Source: Pilaira anomala | Taxonomy: Eukaryota; Mucoromycota; Mucoromycetes; Mucorales; Mucoraceae | Length of the DNA stretch: 64,000 nucleotides | NCBI GenBank assembly: GCA_025716855.1 | Contig: JAIXMQ010000055.1 | Span: forward strand, 62,001-126,000 | Reading direction: 5' to 3' | In this document: one piece after another, positions 10,217-23,284 of the stretch | Numbering within the stretch: the stretch's first letter is position 1 | How the letters are laid out: each line of letters opens with the position of its first letter | Program-made: the position numbers and the translations under genes | Notes under the pieces: model-generated | Database searches by the model: none | Told to the model about the DNA's origin: nothing | Seen by the model: only the letters and a program-made list of their open reading frames with translations

Positions 10217-13200
10217 GTAACCCATTTTACAAAATTAGATATTCAGTATGCGATCAACTGTTGCATTATTGGGATTTTCAATTATCTCTACTATTAGTGA
10301 TACAATTGGAGAGATACTCTCTCGTTCCACTATTGAAATCATTCTTAGTAACTTGATTGATCGTAGCAAAGTACCATCATGGCTTCCTAAATTAACTGAA
10401 ACGACAATCAAATTCTTATCACATACAAAATTTTACCCCAGTATATTTTCTTTACTAAAGAAAAAAATTATTGGAGGAAGCAGTAAACACCTTGAATTAT
10501 GTTGTATTGCTATCAATACAATACTTTCAACACATGGATCAAAAGAATACTTTCAAATAGCTTTTGAAGGTAGCCTAATTGTATCTTCTAGTTTGGAATA
10601 TGTGTTGGAAAAGGGGCTCGAAAACGGTCACCTAAGAACGAAAACTGTTTCCAAGGAAATATATTCAATTTATTACCAAAATTGGCCTGATAAGGCAAAA
10701 ATGTAAGAAAGACATTTTTATTTCCAAAAAACAAATGACTAATCCTTAATTTCTTTATGTTGTGTATAGATTTAGAGGAAGATTAAGTCCAGAAATATCG
10801 AAACGATTACCAACTGAAGATTTCATTAAACAACAATCAACTTCTGTAGTACCAACAAAAAAGATAGCATCTTTATTAAAACAACGAGTTTCTTCAACAA
10901 AACCAACCACAAGTTTATTAAAACAAATGATACCAAAGTCCAAACAAATTATAACTACACCTGAACCAACAAACAGTTCATTAAAACAAACGATACCTAA
11001 ATTAAAGCAGATTCCAACTACATCCAAAAACTTGACAAAAACACCAACATCAACTACCATTAATCCAAGCACAAAGACAACCCATTTATTTAAACCACCA
11101 GTTCTGTTACGAAGTACATCCACTAGTTCCATCATGTCAGCACCTGCTACCACCCGCTCTCACGAGTTGAAGATGCAATCCAATGTATCTGTTCGACAAA
11201 CTCATTCTGAATACAACTTACAATCCTCTATTGCAGCCAAGAACTTATTAAACAAGTTAAAGAATCCAGATACAAATACAAAAATCTTGGGCATACAAAT
11301 TTTAATTGAGCGATTGAAAGAGACACCCTACTACTCTACCAAGAAATCACCACTTCCAACAAATGTACCCAAAAAGATTGACCTTTTACCTTTATTAATG
11401 GACTTTTTATCACGCAAGAATCTAAAGACGAAAGTGTATGAAAAGTTGATGAGCTGGGATTGCATTGCCGGCATCTTTGTACGTACACTCTCTATTCGCA
11501 ACTACTGCCCTACACTTATTATTGCAGACGAACAAAAGAAATGTCAAAATTTAAACGATAAAGACAGCAAGATGTTCAATTTATATAGCCAGGGCTTGAA
11601 ACGAGTCAAGATGTTTTTAAAAAGAAATGATTCCTTGCTTGCATTTCATTTGCTAAGTATCTTGAAATCAGTGATGTCTGCAGACCAAAAAGTGTTGGAT
11701 GCTAGTGTGAAACTTGACTTGCGATTGAACGCGTTATATCAACCAAGCTTAGAATTAGGGTTGCTAAAGTGGATGAATGAGTTGATACAGGATTATGTAG
11801 GATTACCTCAAGATGAAGATGAAGAGGTGTTGAAAGAAGGCAGTGCATGGTTAACAACTGAATCGGATGATGCCTCAGCAGAGCAATGGTTTGAGTCACC
11901 TACAAACATACAAACTTATACAGAATTTGTTATCGAACAGTTATTAGTGACTCAAGAAGAAGATAATAAATTTGGACTACTTTGCAGTATGTTACGAAGC
12001 TTAAAAATGGGTAATGTGAAGGTGTTTGAATCTAGAATGAAAACATTGGATGATCATCAGGTTGAACAGATCACCAATATCCTATCATCAAACAAGTCAT
12101 ATTTCGAAGAAGAGAATGAGGTCATTCTTCCTGAACAACATTCGACACAAAAGAGAAAACGAGAATCTCTCTCTTTAGAGTTCTCAGTTGAAGCTGCTGG
12201 TGATAACGATGAAGAAGAGGAACGAAATCGAAAGAATATAAAATTAGAGCACTCGCCTGTTTCACCTAGCGTTAAACCTCTTGAACAAGAATCTTTCGAG
12301 AATGAGGCCATTCTTCCTGAACAACATTCGAACCAAAAGAGAAAACGAGAATCTCTCTCTTTAGAGTTCTCAGTTGGAGCTGCTGGTGATAACGATGAAG
12401 AAGAGGAACGAAACAGAAAGAATATAAAGTTAGAACACTCGCCTGTTTCACCTGGCGTTAAACCTCTTGAATTAGGACCTTTTGAGTTTGACTCGTTCAT
12501 GGCCGATCCATTTAAAGTAGATACGCTTGAGGGTATGGAGATTGGTAGTGAAGCAGTGAAAGATAAAGTGATTAAAGACGAAGTGGTTGAAAGCAAAGTG
12601 ATGGAAGAAAAAGCGGTTAAAGACAAAGTAGTTGAAGACAAAGTAGTTGAAGCAGAAGCAGTTGAAGAAAAGACTATTAAAACAAAATGCGTCGAAGAAA
12701 AATCTGTCGAAGCAGAAGTGATTGAAGCAGAGGTGTCTGAAGCTAAACCTGTTGAGTTCAAGCCCGTTAGAAATAATGGTATGGAACCAAAGGTTGTTGA
12801 AAACAAGGCTGTTGAAAGTAAAGGTACAGAGGTAGTTGAAAACAAGTCTGCTAAAATTGAACTTTGTCGAGATACCATACCCACAACTGACAAAATGGAA
12901 ACTACCGGACCCCAAATTGCAGCGAAAAGAAAGACGTATCCCTCTTTAACCGAGTTACAAGTTGGCAGAAAACAAGCAAGTGTCCGTTTCTCTGATGTTA
13001 TAACAGAAATGAAATCGACAAATCGCATTGAAGACGAGGTAGATCAAACATCGTTTTTGGATAAGTTTTTGGAAGATCCAAAAATTGTAGACGATGATTT
13101 GTTACAAAGCATATCAAGATTTTCAAAGGCAACCTGTACCAATATCGAAGTTTGGATGGAGAAGAAGGGAGGAGTTCGTGTGCTATTCTTATTAATTCGA

Positions 13201-13913
13201 TCTTTAAGAAAAGTGATTGAAAATCAAGATAGTTCAGACAACTTGCGATTAAACGCTGTGAATTGTATAAAAGAAATCTTAACAAATCAAAGTAAAGGGT
13301 TGGATAAGATTGACTCAGTAAACGTACCCATCATTTACTCACTTGCTAGAGCGTTAGTGAGAAATGTTAAAGATTATAATAAGGTAAATTAAATTAAAAG
13401 CAAAAAAAAAAAAAAAAAAAAAAAAAAGGCTGATTATACTAACTAATATATTTATGTAGCTTTCTAAGGCATCCAATGTTGCTTTAAAAACATTACTTGA
13501 AAACTGTTCAGCAGACATTTCACTCAAACTTTTATGGAGTTTAACAAGCAATTCAATCCTTAATAACGATTCCAACCTTTCTAATGATAAACACCCAATT
13601 GCAACCTTGTTCAAGTCTGTTCGTGATATTATTCCCCGAGTATCAAAATCCTTTTTGGAGGATTGTTTAAAAGATGGAGCAGCTGATGCGTTGTTAAAAG
13701 TAAGTAGAAAAAGAAAAAAAAAAATATAGAAGTTTTTAACTTATTTTATTTATTTAGGGCTTTAATCATCGTGAGGTCTCAGTAAGACAAGCATGTGTTT
13801 TAGCAGCAGTTGATATTTACAAAGTATTAGGTCAAGATTATATCGAACGACATTTAAAACCATTACGTCAAGAACAATTGATATTGCTCAAATATTATAT
13901 CAACAAAATTTAA
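9881..13913 (+). CDS. CLASP-family microtubule-associated protein (Cls1/Stu1-like)
   Basis: Exons: 9881-9913, 9974-10171, 10239-10702, 10770-13383, 13460-13699, 13758-13913; about 1,234 residues. CLASPs stabilise microtubules through TOG (HEAT-repeat) arrays. The N-terminal part has the CLASP-type TOG signature (residues ~15-200): a DLEKDFKRIKSIF helix, EENWTERVNLL, then a second helix pair with RSTVALLGF. A Ser/Thr/Lys-rich basic linker with repeated LLKQ units follows, then a central helical block, an acidic low-complexity region (about 12100-12900) and a C-terminal HEAT block ending in REVSVRQACVLAAVDIYK and ERHLKPLRQEQ, typical of CLASP C-termini. A 186-bp in-frame tandem duplication lies in the acidic region. 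Which of the yeast names it corresponds to is not decidable here. Confidence 0.85.
12112..12471 (+). repeat. 186-bp in-frame tandem duplication inside CLASP gene
   Basis: Two copies start at 12112 and 12298, each beginning GAGAATGAGG and reading ENE-ILPEQHS-QKRKRESLSLEF. They differ at only a few positions and the period is divisible by three, so each adds 62 residues (the second copy slightly shorter). A recent unequal-crossover event is likely; the unit contains a basic KRKR stretch resembling a nuclear localisation signal. Confidence 0.9.
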
Positions 13914-13996
13914 AAATTTTTTTGTTTATATCAGTGAAAATAAATTAATAATCACAACAGTGTTTTTGGGGTTTTTAAGTTTTAAAGTATGGTGTC
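13914..13996. other. 3' flank of CLASP gene up to the LINE tail
   Basis: Short AT-rich 3' untranslated region; contains AATAAATT-type polyadenylation context near 13940. The LINE poly(A) tail begins immediately afterwards. Confidence 0.4.
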
Positions 13997-15215
13997 TTTT
14001 TTTTTTTTTTTTTTTTATAAAGTGAAATGAGAATAACAGCAGAAAGTGGCATAAATACAACTAATCTACCGCGATATGTGGGAGAGGAGCATGGGGAATA
14101 CCTTTAGATAGGAAAGACTCTTGGCGTGCTTGGTGTGCTTTAGAATTGAGGAGAGAAATAACAGCAGTGGAAGTGAATAGAGTGTCATTGAAGACAGTTG
14201 CCCAATGAGAAGACCAAATAGCTTCCAAAGTAGCAGCAATAGCGGAGATAGGAGAGATACCAAGATTGACAGATGAAATAGGCGGTTGAAGAGTATGGAT
14301 AACAAGTTTCAAAGTATCCAGCGGAACATCCGAGGCGGTAGGGTCAACATATGTTCGCCACATGTGAGTCCAGGTTTGAAGTTTGGGAGGACATGTAAAA
14401 ACGAAGTGATCGAACGATTCAACTGGAGAGGAACAAATGGGACATGCTGAAGTAGGGAAATGTATCGGCATAAAATGATTTAAAAGAGATTTGTGAGGAA
14501 ATTTCTTATGAATCAGACGGAACCAAATATTCCTGCATGAATGAGATAGTGGGAGTTGCCAAAATTGAAACCAAGGAAATTTGAGATTCGGTGAAAAAGG
14601 TGGTGGAAGTGAAGAGGGCTGAGGAACCGGAGGGGAACAAAGTCTACGGAAATTCTTTGTGGTGAGAGGACGATGACCTGTAAGAACAGATGGTAGTAGG
14701 TGAAGATCTTTAAGAAGTGGATCAATATCAACAATAGTATGATGGACGACTTGAGGAAAAGGATGATTACCAAGGTTTGCAAACATAGCCGGAATAAAAG
14801 AACGCACAAAGAAAGGAGCTAATGTAATTTCATTTGTAGATACTTTAGTAAGAAAAGCTTTTGTGAGTCTTGGGTGATGGAGAAATTCAGAACGAATTCG
14901 TGGGCGAAGACAGTGATCTTGATCGGTGTTGAAAGTGTAAGCCTGGTTGCCGAGTAGGGAGGCTGTAGATCGGCCTAGATCTCCGGGAGAAAGAACCAGA
15001 GAAGATAGAGGGATTTCCAGACAAGTAGCGGCAGTAACAACAACATTGGTATGCCATTTCGGCATCATATCGATAGTGCGAAACAACAATGACAATGAGC
15101 TGTTAAAGTGACGTAGTGGAGGAGGGCGACGAAGAGGAAATAGAAAGAAGAATCTATGATCTAATCGAATGGGGGAAGAAGGATACCTGGGTCCATCCAA
15201 AACAAGCTCGACTTG
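13997..15215 (-). mobile_element. 5'-truncated LINE (non-LTR retrotransposon) copy
   Basis: A minus-strand open frame (about 15200-14061, 379 codons) encodes the C-terminal end of a LINE reverse transcriptase protein: WFRLIHKKFPHKSLLNHF, then a CPICSSPVESFDHFVFTC zinc-knuckle, matching the zf-RVT-type tail after the RT domain. The stop is followed by a roughly 40-nt 3' UTR and a 20-base poly(A) tail (T13997-14016 on the plus strand), as expected for target-primed insertion. No RT core or endonuclease is present upstream, where the frame runs into unrelated AT-rich sequence near 15215-15266, so the copy is 5' truncated. The remaining frame is uninterrupted, suggesting a young insertion. I found no clear target-site duplication. 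Confidence 0.75.
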
Positions 15216-15711
15216 AGAGTATACAAAATTTAAAAAAAGATATCCCCTTCTAATTATATAAAACTACATAATCCATTTACTTATACGCGTTTAAATGTCA
15301 ATTTGAGCAGGAATGGTTGTTAAGCATTCATCCAGTTTTTTTTTTTCTACGGGTACTGAAAATTGTCCATATTCCATGGGATTTTATATGTATATTGATA
15401 CCTACACAAGATATGTAAAGTATGTATGCATTTATCATTTAATTTGACACTTCCATTCATTCTTGTCAGTGACTATTAAGGATATAAACGTCATTTTCCG
15501 AAAGTAGTTATCGGTCATACAAAAAAGAGGCACTTTTTTTTTGAAAACGATCTAACAAAACGCGGCTTTTTGAATGATTGCAACAGATTAGTAATATGAC
15601 TCTGACTTGATTGGGTTAATTATTGCATGATCGAATCGATTTTCGTTCTTTATAAGTGACTTTCATTTCCCTCGCAACGCCTCTTCTCTTTTATGAACTA
15701 AAGATATAAAA
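15216..15711. other. Upstream region of the MsrA gene
   Basis: About 500 bp of AT-rich sequence with no coding signal; boundary with the LINE is uncertain. The 150 bp before the MsrA ATG contain C/T-rich segments typical of fungal promoters. Confidence 0.4.
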
Positions 15712-16598
15712 ATGTTCAATTTTTTTTCTCGTACTTCTCTTATCGCTCGTCATTTACCTAATTCACGAAATATTTCTAGTATGACTAATTCTGAAAAAGC
15801 TACGTTTGCTGGTGGTTGCTTCTGGTAAAAAGAAAAAAAAAAAGAGAAAGTACACGCTTTAAATAGTTTTGATATACTGAAATATATATTTAGGGGTGTA
15901 GAACATATGTATCAAAAGTACTTTAAACAATATGATATTGAGACTAGAGTAGGATATATGGGGGGAGACGATAAGCATGCAGATTATAGAAGCGTATGTA
16001 TTACATAGTAAATGGTCTGTAGATAGCTATTAAAGTTATTTGTCTGTAGATTTGTTCAGGAAAGACAGATCATGCCGAGGTTGTTCAAGTCGCATACGAT
16101 CCTTCAAAAGTAGCCTATGAAAAACTTGTTGATTTCTTTTATAGCATACATGGTAAGTTGGGATACAGATATATCAAGTGTATTCTTTTTTACTCAATTG
16201 TATATTATATGCAGATCCTACTACTTTAAACGCACAAGGACCAGATGTTGGAAAGCAGTATAGATCTGCCATCTTTTATCATTCTCCTGAACAAAAAGAA
16301 ACGGCAGAGAAAGTTACAGCAGATGTGCAAGAAAAGCATTTTAAAGGAAAGAAGATTGTGACAGAGATTGCACCTGCTACTGTGTTTTATGATGCGGAGG
16401 CCTATCATCAGGTAAAGGAAAAAAAAAAGGCTTATAAAATACAATGCATTTTTTGACAGATTTTTTTTTTTTAAAAAAACAGGATTACTTAAATAATAAT
16501 CCTTCAGGTTATCAGGTAAAATAACTTAATATATAATAACAGCTTTTCCTTTTACTAAACACTTTATTTAGTGTCCTACTCACTTCAAACGTTGGTAA
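15712..16598 (+). CDS. msrA: Peptide methionine-S-sulfoxide reductase
   Basis: Exons: 15712-15824, 15894-15993, 16050-16152, 16215-16411, 16483-16515, 16572-16598; 190 residues. MsrA reduces methionine-S-sulfoxide in proteins using thioredoxin. The catalytic motif GGCFWGVEH spans the first intron, which splits the Trp codon. [25 protein letters not shown] and the C-terminal YHQDYL segment are all family hallmarks. A second in-frame Met at codon 24 follows a basic, Arg/Ser-rich leader ([20 protein letters not shown]), so the long form is probably mitochondrial and the short form cytosolic. The last coding exon is only 27 nt. Confidence 0.93.
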
Positions 16599-16731
16599 TA
16601 ATAATGGTCACAAAAATCAACTTACAAGAAAAGCCAATGGTTCAAGTTAAACTACTCTTTCTCTTTTTCTTATCCCCCTTTTTTTTTATTAAATAAAATA
16701 CATAATAACAAAAAATAAAAAATAAAAAAAA

Positions 16732-19700
16732 ATGAGAACAATATCACTTGTGAAAAGACTGAAATGGAATTTTTCAGGAAATATGAACCCACATGCACTT
16801 GTCATTGGTGATGTAGATAATGACAATGTAATATAAATAAAGTTTGAAATATAACTTTTCTTACATGAATAAATAAATATAGGAAAATGAGTTTGTCATT
16901 GGTAATTTGAATGGAGATCTTGCTATTTTTAAAGGAGAGTGTATGGACGGGTTTCCTTCGTTTGTCTGCCGTGGGTTAGGCACAGTAAGCAAAAAGAAAA
17001 TAAAGTAAAGCTTCGGTTATTTTTTAAAAAGATATATACTTTATAGATCACTTGTATTGCCATTGGAGACGTACGCAATCACGGCAAGGTATGTATTTAT
17101 TTATTCTATCAAGACAAGAAATAGAAAGAGAGAGAGAGAGAGTGTGTGAGAAAACTGACAGATATTACAGAATTCAGTAGTAATTATCAACGCAGAAGGA
17201 CATGCTCATATCTTTGACATCCCCGCAAAATCCGAGCCTCACCAAAACATCTCTGTAGACGACTATTTACGAGGAGGTCGTCGTTCCTCGGATACAGCTA
17301 GTATCCAAGCATTTCGACGTGCTATGAGTAGTAGCCACGTTATGCCCAATTCCTCCAACGATCACCATCACCAACAACAAGAATTTAGATACCCACATAC
17401 ACCCTCTACACCTAAATCTATTCCTTATATCCATGACCTTGGAAAACCTAATTTAACCTTGAAAGTTCCTGTGAATGTCAACAAGATTTTGATTGCGGAT
17501 ATTGATCGTGATGATTTAAATGAACTGATTTTGGCACGTACAGATCGTATTTTACATGCGTTTCAGCTTGTACCTGCAGAAGTGAGTCAGGAACATATGT
17601 ATAAAGGAATACAGACACCGTCTATAGCTTCTTTATCTCCTTCAGGATCTACGACCAGTTTGAATGGATTGGCAACCACATCAGCAGCATCCACGTCAGC
17701 CATATTAACAACACAGCATCAGCAACAGAAGAGACCAAGTCTTGCAACGGCAGCGGCAACAGCAGCAGCAGCAGCGGTTGCGTCAGTAGCAGGATCTGTA
17801 TCTGCACCTACTGTACCGACATTAAAAGAGGAGACAAGTCATAGTAGAAAAATTAACTTATTGGACAAAAACATGTGGGTATTTGACGGACAGATTAGTT
17901 CATTGTGTACTACAACTCATCCAGAACGACCGAACGAACCTTTATTACTTGTTGCACAACCTGGAAATACATTTACAATTATTGATCAAGATGGTAAACG
18001 ATACAATAAAGATTTTACACCACAACAACGAGCGACAACAACAACAACAACGACTACAACAGAACGAAGATCAGAGGATGAGAATAAGATCAGGAACTTA
18101 CTTTTGAAAAATAAAAGACAGGAGGAAACAATCGAGATATGTCAAGATGAATCGATTGAGAAAAATGCGGATTTCAAAAGATCGAATTATGTGGTGAAGA
18201 ATTGGCCAGTTTTGGATACGGGCGGAAATCATGATGATGTGATTGATGAGGATATTGAAAGTGGAGCAGTGGCAACGGAAATAGTGATGGGGAAAAGACA
18301 TTTGATAGGAGAATCAAGTAGTGAAGTAGGTATGTTGAGTATGGATGGTAAATTCTCTATCTATGATTTACGTACAAAGACTACTTCACAACGTGATTTG
18401 TTTGTCACGCACAAATTGTTTAGTTTAGCTACCTTAGATGTCTCTTCGAGTATAAATGTACCGCCACCCCCATCACCAATAGAAGAAAAGAAGAAAAATC
18501 ACTATGATCCAGTAGAGACAGGAACACATACCCCTATGAGTGGAAGCTCGAATCTTCGTTACGCTGCTACACCACATAAAACTAGTTCGTTGAATGAAAG
18601 TTCGAGAAATTCATCTAAACTCTCGTTGAATGGACTCGTGAATCCTAATGCTAAAGAAGAAGAAGATATCATCAATAAGAAATCAAGTGAGGGATCAGTG
18701 TACACCTCCGAAGATGAAGGAGATGGGGATGATAGTGATTATGAAAGTGTACCATGGAGTGAAGGAAGTGAAAGTGATGAGGGACCTGGATGTGATTTAT
18801 TTGTGGCGTGCGCTTGGAATGGAGTTACGTATTTGATTGATTGGAGTAAACGTATTGGAGATGAAGAAGATGAAGATTCTTGGGCTACTGAATCGGATGA
18901 TAGTAGCAGCAGTACGAGTTCAAGCGCAAGTACGGAAAAGGCTTCTTCCTTTCACGAGACATCAAAGATAAAGTATCAATTAGTCAAATTTGCGTTTGAA
19001 GGACGTGTATGTGCGTTTACAGCAGGTCTTTATTCTGTTGAAAATCATGTGAATGTGCCTTGCTTGTTCTATGTAGATTTCGAGGATCAAATTTATGTGT
19101 ATTATGATGTACGTATTTCTCCTGGACCTGTTACTGGGTTTATCGATAGTATCGATGATGATGTAGAGGAAGCTTTAGATAGAATTATTGGAATTGAAAG
19201 TGGAATTGAAGCTTTGTTAGAATCAAATCATGAGCCTAGAAAAAAGAAATTGGCACAGGAAGAAGCGGATGATGATAATGAAGAGGATGATACAGCAGCA
19301 GTTGATCTAGGGGATGGGTGGCAAGGTATTGCAGATGATGATTACGAAGATGAAGATGATGGGATAACACATGTACCTCTTTCAATCGATCAACAACAAA
19401 AAAAGGATAAACTTGAAGATTCTGATCCTATTAGTAAGTTTGAATTTTACTTTTTTTTATCACAGTAAAGTAATCTATCTTTTAGATCTTGCGGATTTCA
19501 TTCATGAGTGTTTATATGGATTTGATGATATGAAGGATAGAATTGAAAATGAAATGCTTGTGGTAAAAAAAAAACAGAGTATAGTTTTAGATTGAGATAA
19601 TAATAGTATTCTCTTTCATAGTTTGAGCAGAGTAGGCTTTCAAATCGTTTGCCTGTTGGCGATGTTCGTAGACTATCGGAATTAAACATCACAATTGATC

Positions 19701-19969
19701 CACCTTCCTTAGATAATGACCTGGCATCGGATTGTGCGTCCCTTAGACTGAATACTGTATCGAACGTAGACGATGATGACGATGATGAAATAATTGATGG
19801 TCTTTACCCCATTAATAGTCATACTAGCGAAGAATCATCCGAGAGTTATGATAACAATACACATATTGCATCTTGGATTGAAGGATCACTTATAGGATCT
19901 TCCATTTTTACAAAAGAAGAAGACGAGGAAGAAGAAGAGGATAATGACAGCTCATCAGATGAACCATAG
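16732..19969 (+). CDS. ITFG2: ITFG2 orthologue (FG-GAP/beta-propeller KICSTOR subunit)
   Basis: Exons: 16732-16827, 16883-16984, 17047-17088, 17171-19433, 19486-19562, 19622-19969; 975 residues, about twice animal ITFG2. In animals ITFG2 is part of KICSTOR, which tethers GATOR1 to lysosomes and restrains TORC1 when nutrients fall. The N-terminus matches closely in order and spacing: a short basic start, FSGNMNPHALVIGDVDNDN, FVIGNLNGDLAIFKG, ITCIAIGDVRNHGKN, INAEGHAHIFD, then ILIADIDRDDLNELILARTD and, later, FVACAWNGVTYLIDW and FTAGLYSVENHVNVPCLFYV. Extra length comes from low-complexity inserts: poly-Ala, poly-Thr, His/Gln runs and long Asp/Glu stretches. It starts 133 bp after the MsrA stop. 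Confidence 0.88.
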
Positions 19970-20025
19970 TATATATAGAATTAATTTGAAATAAATATAA
20001 AAGATAATTGTGTTTATTGTAATAA

Positions 20026-22758
20026 TTAGTTTAAAAAGTAACGAGGTTCGTTAAATACATGATAGCGATGCCCACGTACACCACTGCCATAGAACATGGA
20101 AGGATATCTAAGTTCAGGCTTCACTTGAGACTCGCTCACACGATCATAAGAAGCCTTCCAATATTCCTGTGGACTATCCACTAACTGGAATTTACCAGAC
20201 TGAATTTCAGTATCAGTAATACCACCATGACTAATACGTGCGTATCCAACACGACGTAATCCACGGTAACCAATGTACTCACACCAACGATCCCAATCGG
20301 TTGGATCAATATCGTTAATATCACCACCATCAAATAATAAATGATAAATATCTTGTTGAGGCTTCGTCACAACGTAACCGAGGAAGACAAATGGATTAGG
20401 ACTGGTACGGATGATACGGGCTAATTCAGTGGTTTGTTGAACTCTATCCTCGTAGTTTTCGTTTTGACCATTATGACTTACGATGAAATCAACGGGTTGA
20501 CCATAGACGTCGAGTGTGGCATGAATTGCACAAGCAAGTTCTCCAACGGGAGATGGTAATAAGTGGTGATCAGATTTAAGAATTGGGAATTTTGAAAGCA
20601 TTAAGCAACCCCAGGTATGCTTCATACTGGCTGGACCCTAATTTATAAATACATATAGGTTTTAGTCCTTTTTTCTTTCTTTCTTTCTTTCTTCATTTCC
20701 CTGTTATTTTATCACTTACGAAATCAACATAGTAACCTAATTCTTCGGCAATGGATTGAGCCCAATCACGATTACCCATAATAATTCTCATTGTATCCGA
20801 CTCGAGCAAACCTATTTTTTTTTATATTAGTTTCCACCAAAAAAAAAAAAAAAAATCCTTATTTCAAAAACTTACCAACAACATCTAATTCTAAATCACG
20901 AATAGCATCACGCATACGATGCTCACTAGCCCACATATCATTGTCTAAAGCAAAATGAATTGTCCAAATAGCAGCAGTAAATGACTTTTCAGTAGTTGTA
21001 AAAGGTACAGGTACTTTAGCTTTGGATACACGGTTTGAGGCAACTAATGCAGATAAAGCAATCAAACCAATTACAAACATACGTGTCATGGTACGAGCTT
21101 GCTTTAATACATGGAACTGAGCCGTCTTGTTTTGAACGTCTTGGATTACTTGCTTGTTTGCGTTGAGTACACCTAATCCGATCAAGATCATTAAAGTGAT
21201 CAAGATCAAGTCAGTACGTTCACGTGCGTAAACACCTCCAGGTACAAATTCATAAGCAACGACCCAGACATGGGCTAAACATAACAAGTTGTAGATCATG
21301 AAGGAAGAGAATAAGGTACGGAATGGAGGTTGAGTTGAGATACTACGAATAAGTGCAGGTGTGATGGAGATAAAGTATGTACCGAGAACAAGACCACCAT
21401 AGAAGGCAGTCCATGCAGAGTAAATATAAAATACAGCACAAGCAGAAACACCAACCAAGTACCAAGGTAAACTAGTAGTGAAACGACGGTAAGGTGCTAA
21501 AATTAAGCCAAGTGAAAGTGCAGCAATTGTAGCAACACCCCAAGGAACAGGTTCAGGGCCATAATTTGGGTAACCATCTACAGTCCAACGCATAATTGTA
21601 GAAGAATCGGTGTACATGGAATGAAGAGCGAATAATAAAGCACCGAATCCGGAAGCGGATAAAAGAGAACTACCGAATTGAGGTGTAGCGGAAGTACGAG
21701 TAGAAGGTAAATCCTTTCCGACATCTGTTGAACGACGTGTGGTACTATCTCTAATAATGACTTCAATAGAAGCGAGTAACCCTAATACGATTCCGACATC
21801 GTTCATACCACCATTTTCTTTATGCATAATAGGCCAGATGGGATTCTCTGTGAACCAAGCCATCTTCACAACGTTACTGAGGATTAAACCAAGTACCCAA
21901 ATTATTGCGGAACGTTCTAAATTACCGGTGTGTTGGTTGGATTCGATCCAAGTAGCAGTCCAGGTACATAAACTGAGAGCAACACCAGCAGCTGTCATGG
22001 AAAGTCGCCATACAGGGTCTAATTTAAGGTAGGATGCAACACCAACTAATGAAAGCAAATGGAAGTATCCTCGGTATTTGGAGAAAAGTCGACGGATAGG
22101 TCCAATACCCAAGATCATTGGCATAAGGGTTATAAATAAAAATGCTTCATATCCGGAAATTCCCATGTACCATAATGGAAAGTACCAAATTAATAATGTA
22201 AGTGACGTAAGCATTGACCAGAATACAAAAGCTATAATTTTTTTTACAGAAAAAGGGGGATATTAGCATGTTGTTGTTATTGCTTTATACAGAATGGGAT
22301 TGAAGTTTTTTTTTTTTTTTTTTACCTAAATAGGTTTCAGTGGCAAAACCAGCAAAAGAAGAAAGTGTACGTAATGTAGAGGGAGCAATGGCTCCTTCCG
22401 GACTATAATCAATATCAGTCTCTTGTTTCATTTTTTTTTTCTGTAAAAAAAAAAAAGGATAAAGAAAATTGGGAAAAGAAACTTACTTTGAAGCAAATGG
22501 AGTAAACCTATATTTATAATAATAAAAATTAGGTTTCCGCTTATTATTTAGAGTCACAATATATAAACAATAACTTACGATGATGAGGATGATTGAGTAA
22601 TGCCTGCCTTATCAACAATTGAAAATTCGAAATTTTGAAATTCTATAGCTGTCACAGCATCAAATGCAACATCATACAAGATTAATGACCATTCGAAGAA
22701 AGCATAAGTTGTATAAGCTATTTTAAAACACGCAATGTCAATACACACACATTTGTTA

Positions 22759-22803
<45 letters not shown>

Positions 22804-23253
22804 ACCTCCAGGAACCCGTTGCACTTTATGTTGAATGAAGAAGTAAATCATGGGCGGTAAAGTAGTAAAGAAAGCCGAGGTTAAAAACTTTCTCCATTTG
22901 ACTGCGGTTTGATTTTTATCAGAAGTTGTATAGAGTACACCCAATTGCCAAGGTAAAGTACAAAGCAAGTATAAAATCATAGTGATATCATGCGTTAAAT
23001 GATCATCAGTAGAAGTGATATAAACCCAACCTCCACAAGCTACTGTACGTACTATACCCACTACGAACAAAAACAATCCAAATGAATTTGAAGAGGTTTT
23101 GGATGATTTTGTGGTGTACATGTACCATAAAAATACTAGAGCAAATCTGGGACCGGAAGTTAAAGCGATGAGGATTTGGAAAAGTGCCCTGGCAGGATAC
23201 CGATCACCTGTTGTCGCACTGACACTAGGAAACCATTCCTAGATAAAATTAGT

Positions 23254-23284
<31 letters not shown>

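Noticed and set aside
12057..13028. Long minus-strand open frames (323 and 147 codons) over the CLASP gene
   Set aside because: They are shadows of the acidic and E/K/V-rich repeats on the plus strand, and are Ser/Thr or Phe/Asn low-complexity with no domain.
13914..14060. Target-site duplication of the LINE
   Set aside because: Compared flanks of the poly(A) tail with sequence around 15200-15270; no convincing direct repeat was found.
22756..22800. (TC)n tracts considered as possible CRISPR or satellite arrays
   Set aside because: Dinucleotide repeats without spacers; they are intronic pyrimidine tracts in a eukaryotic gene.
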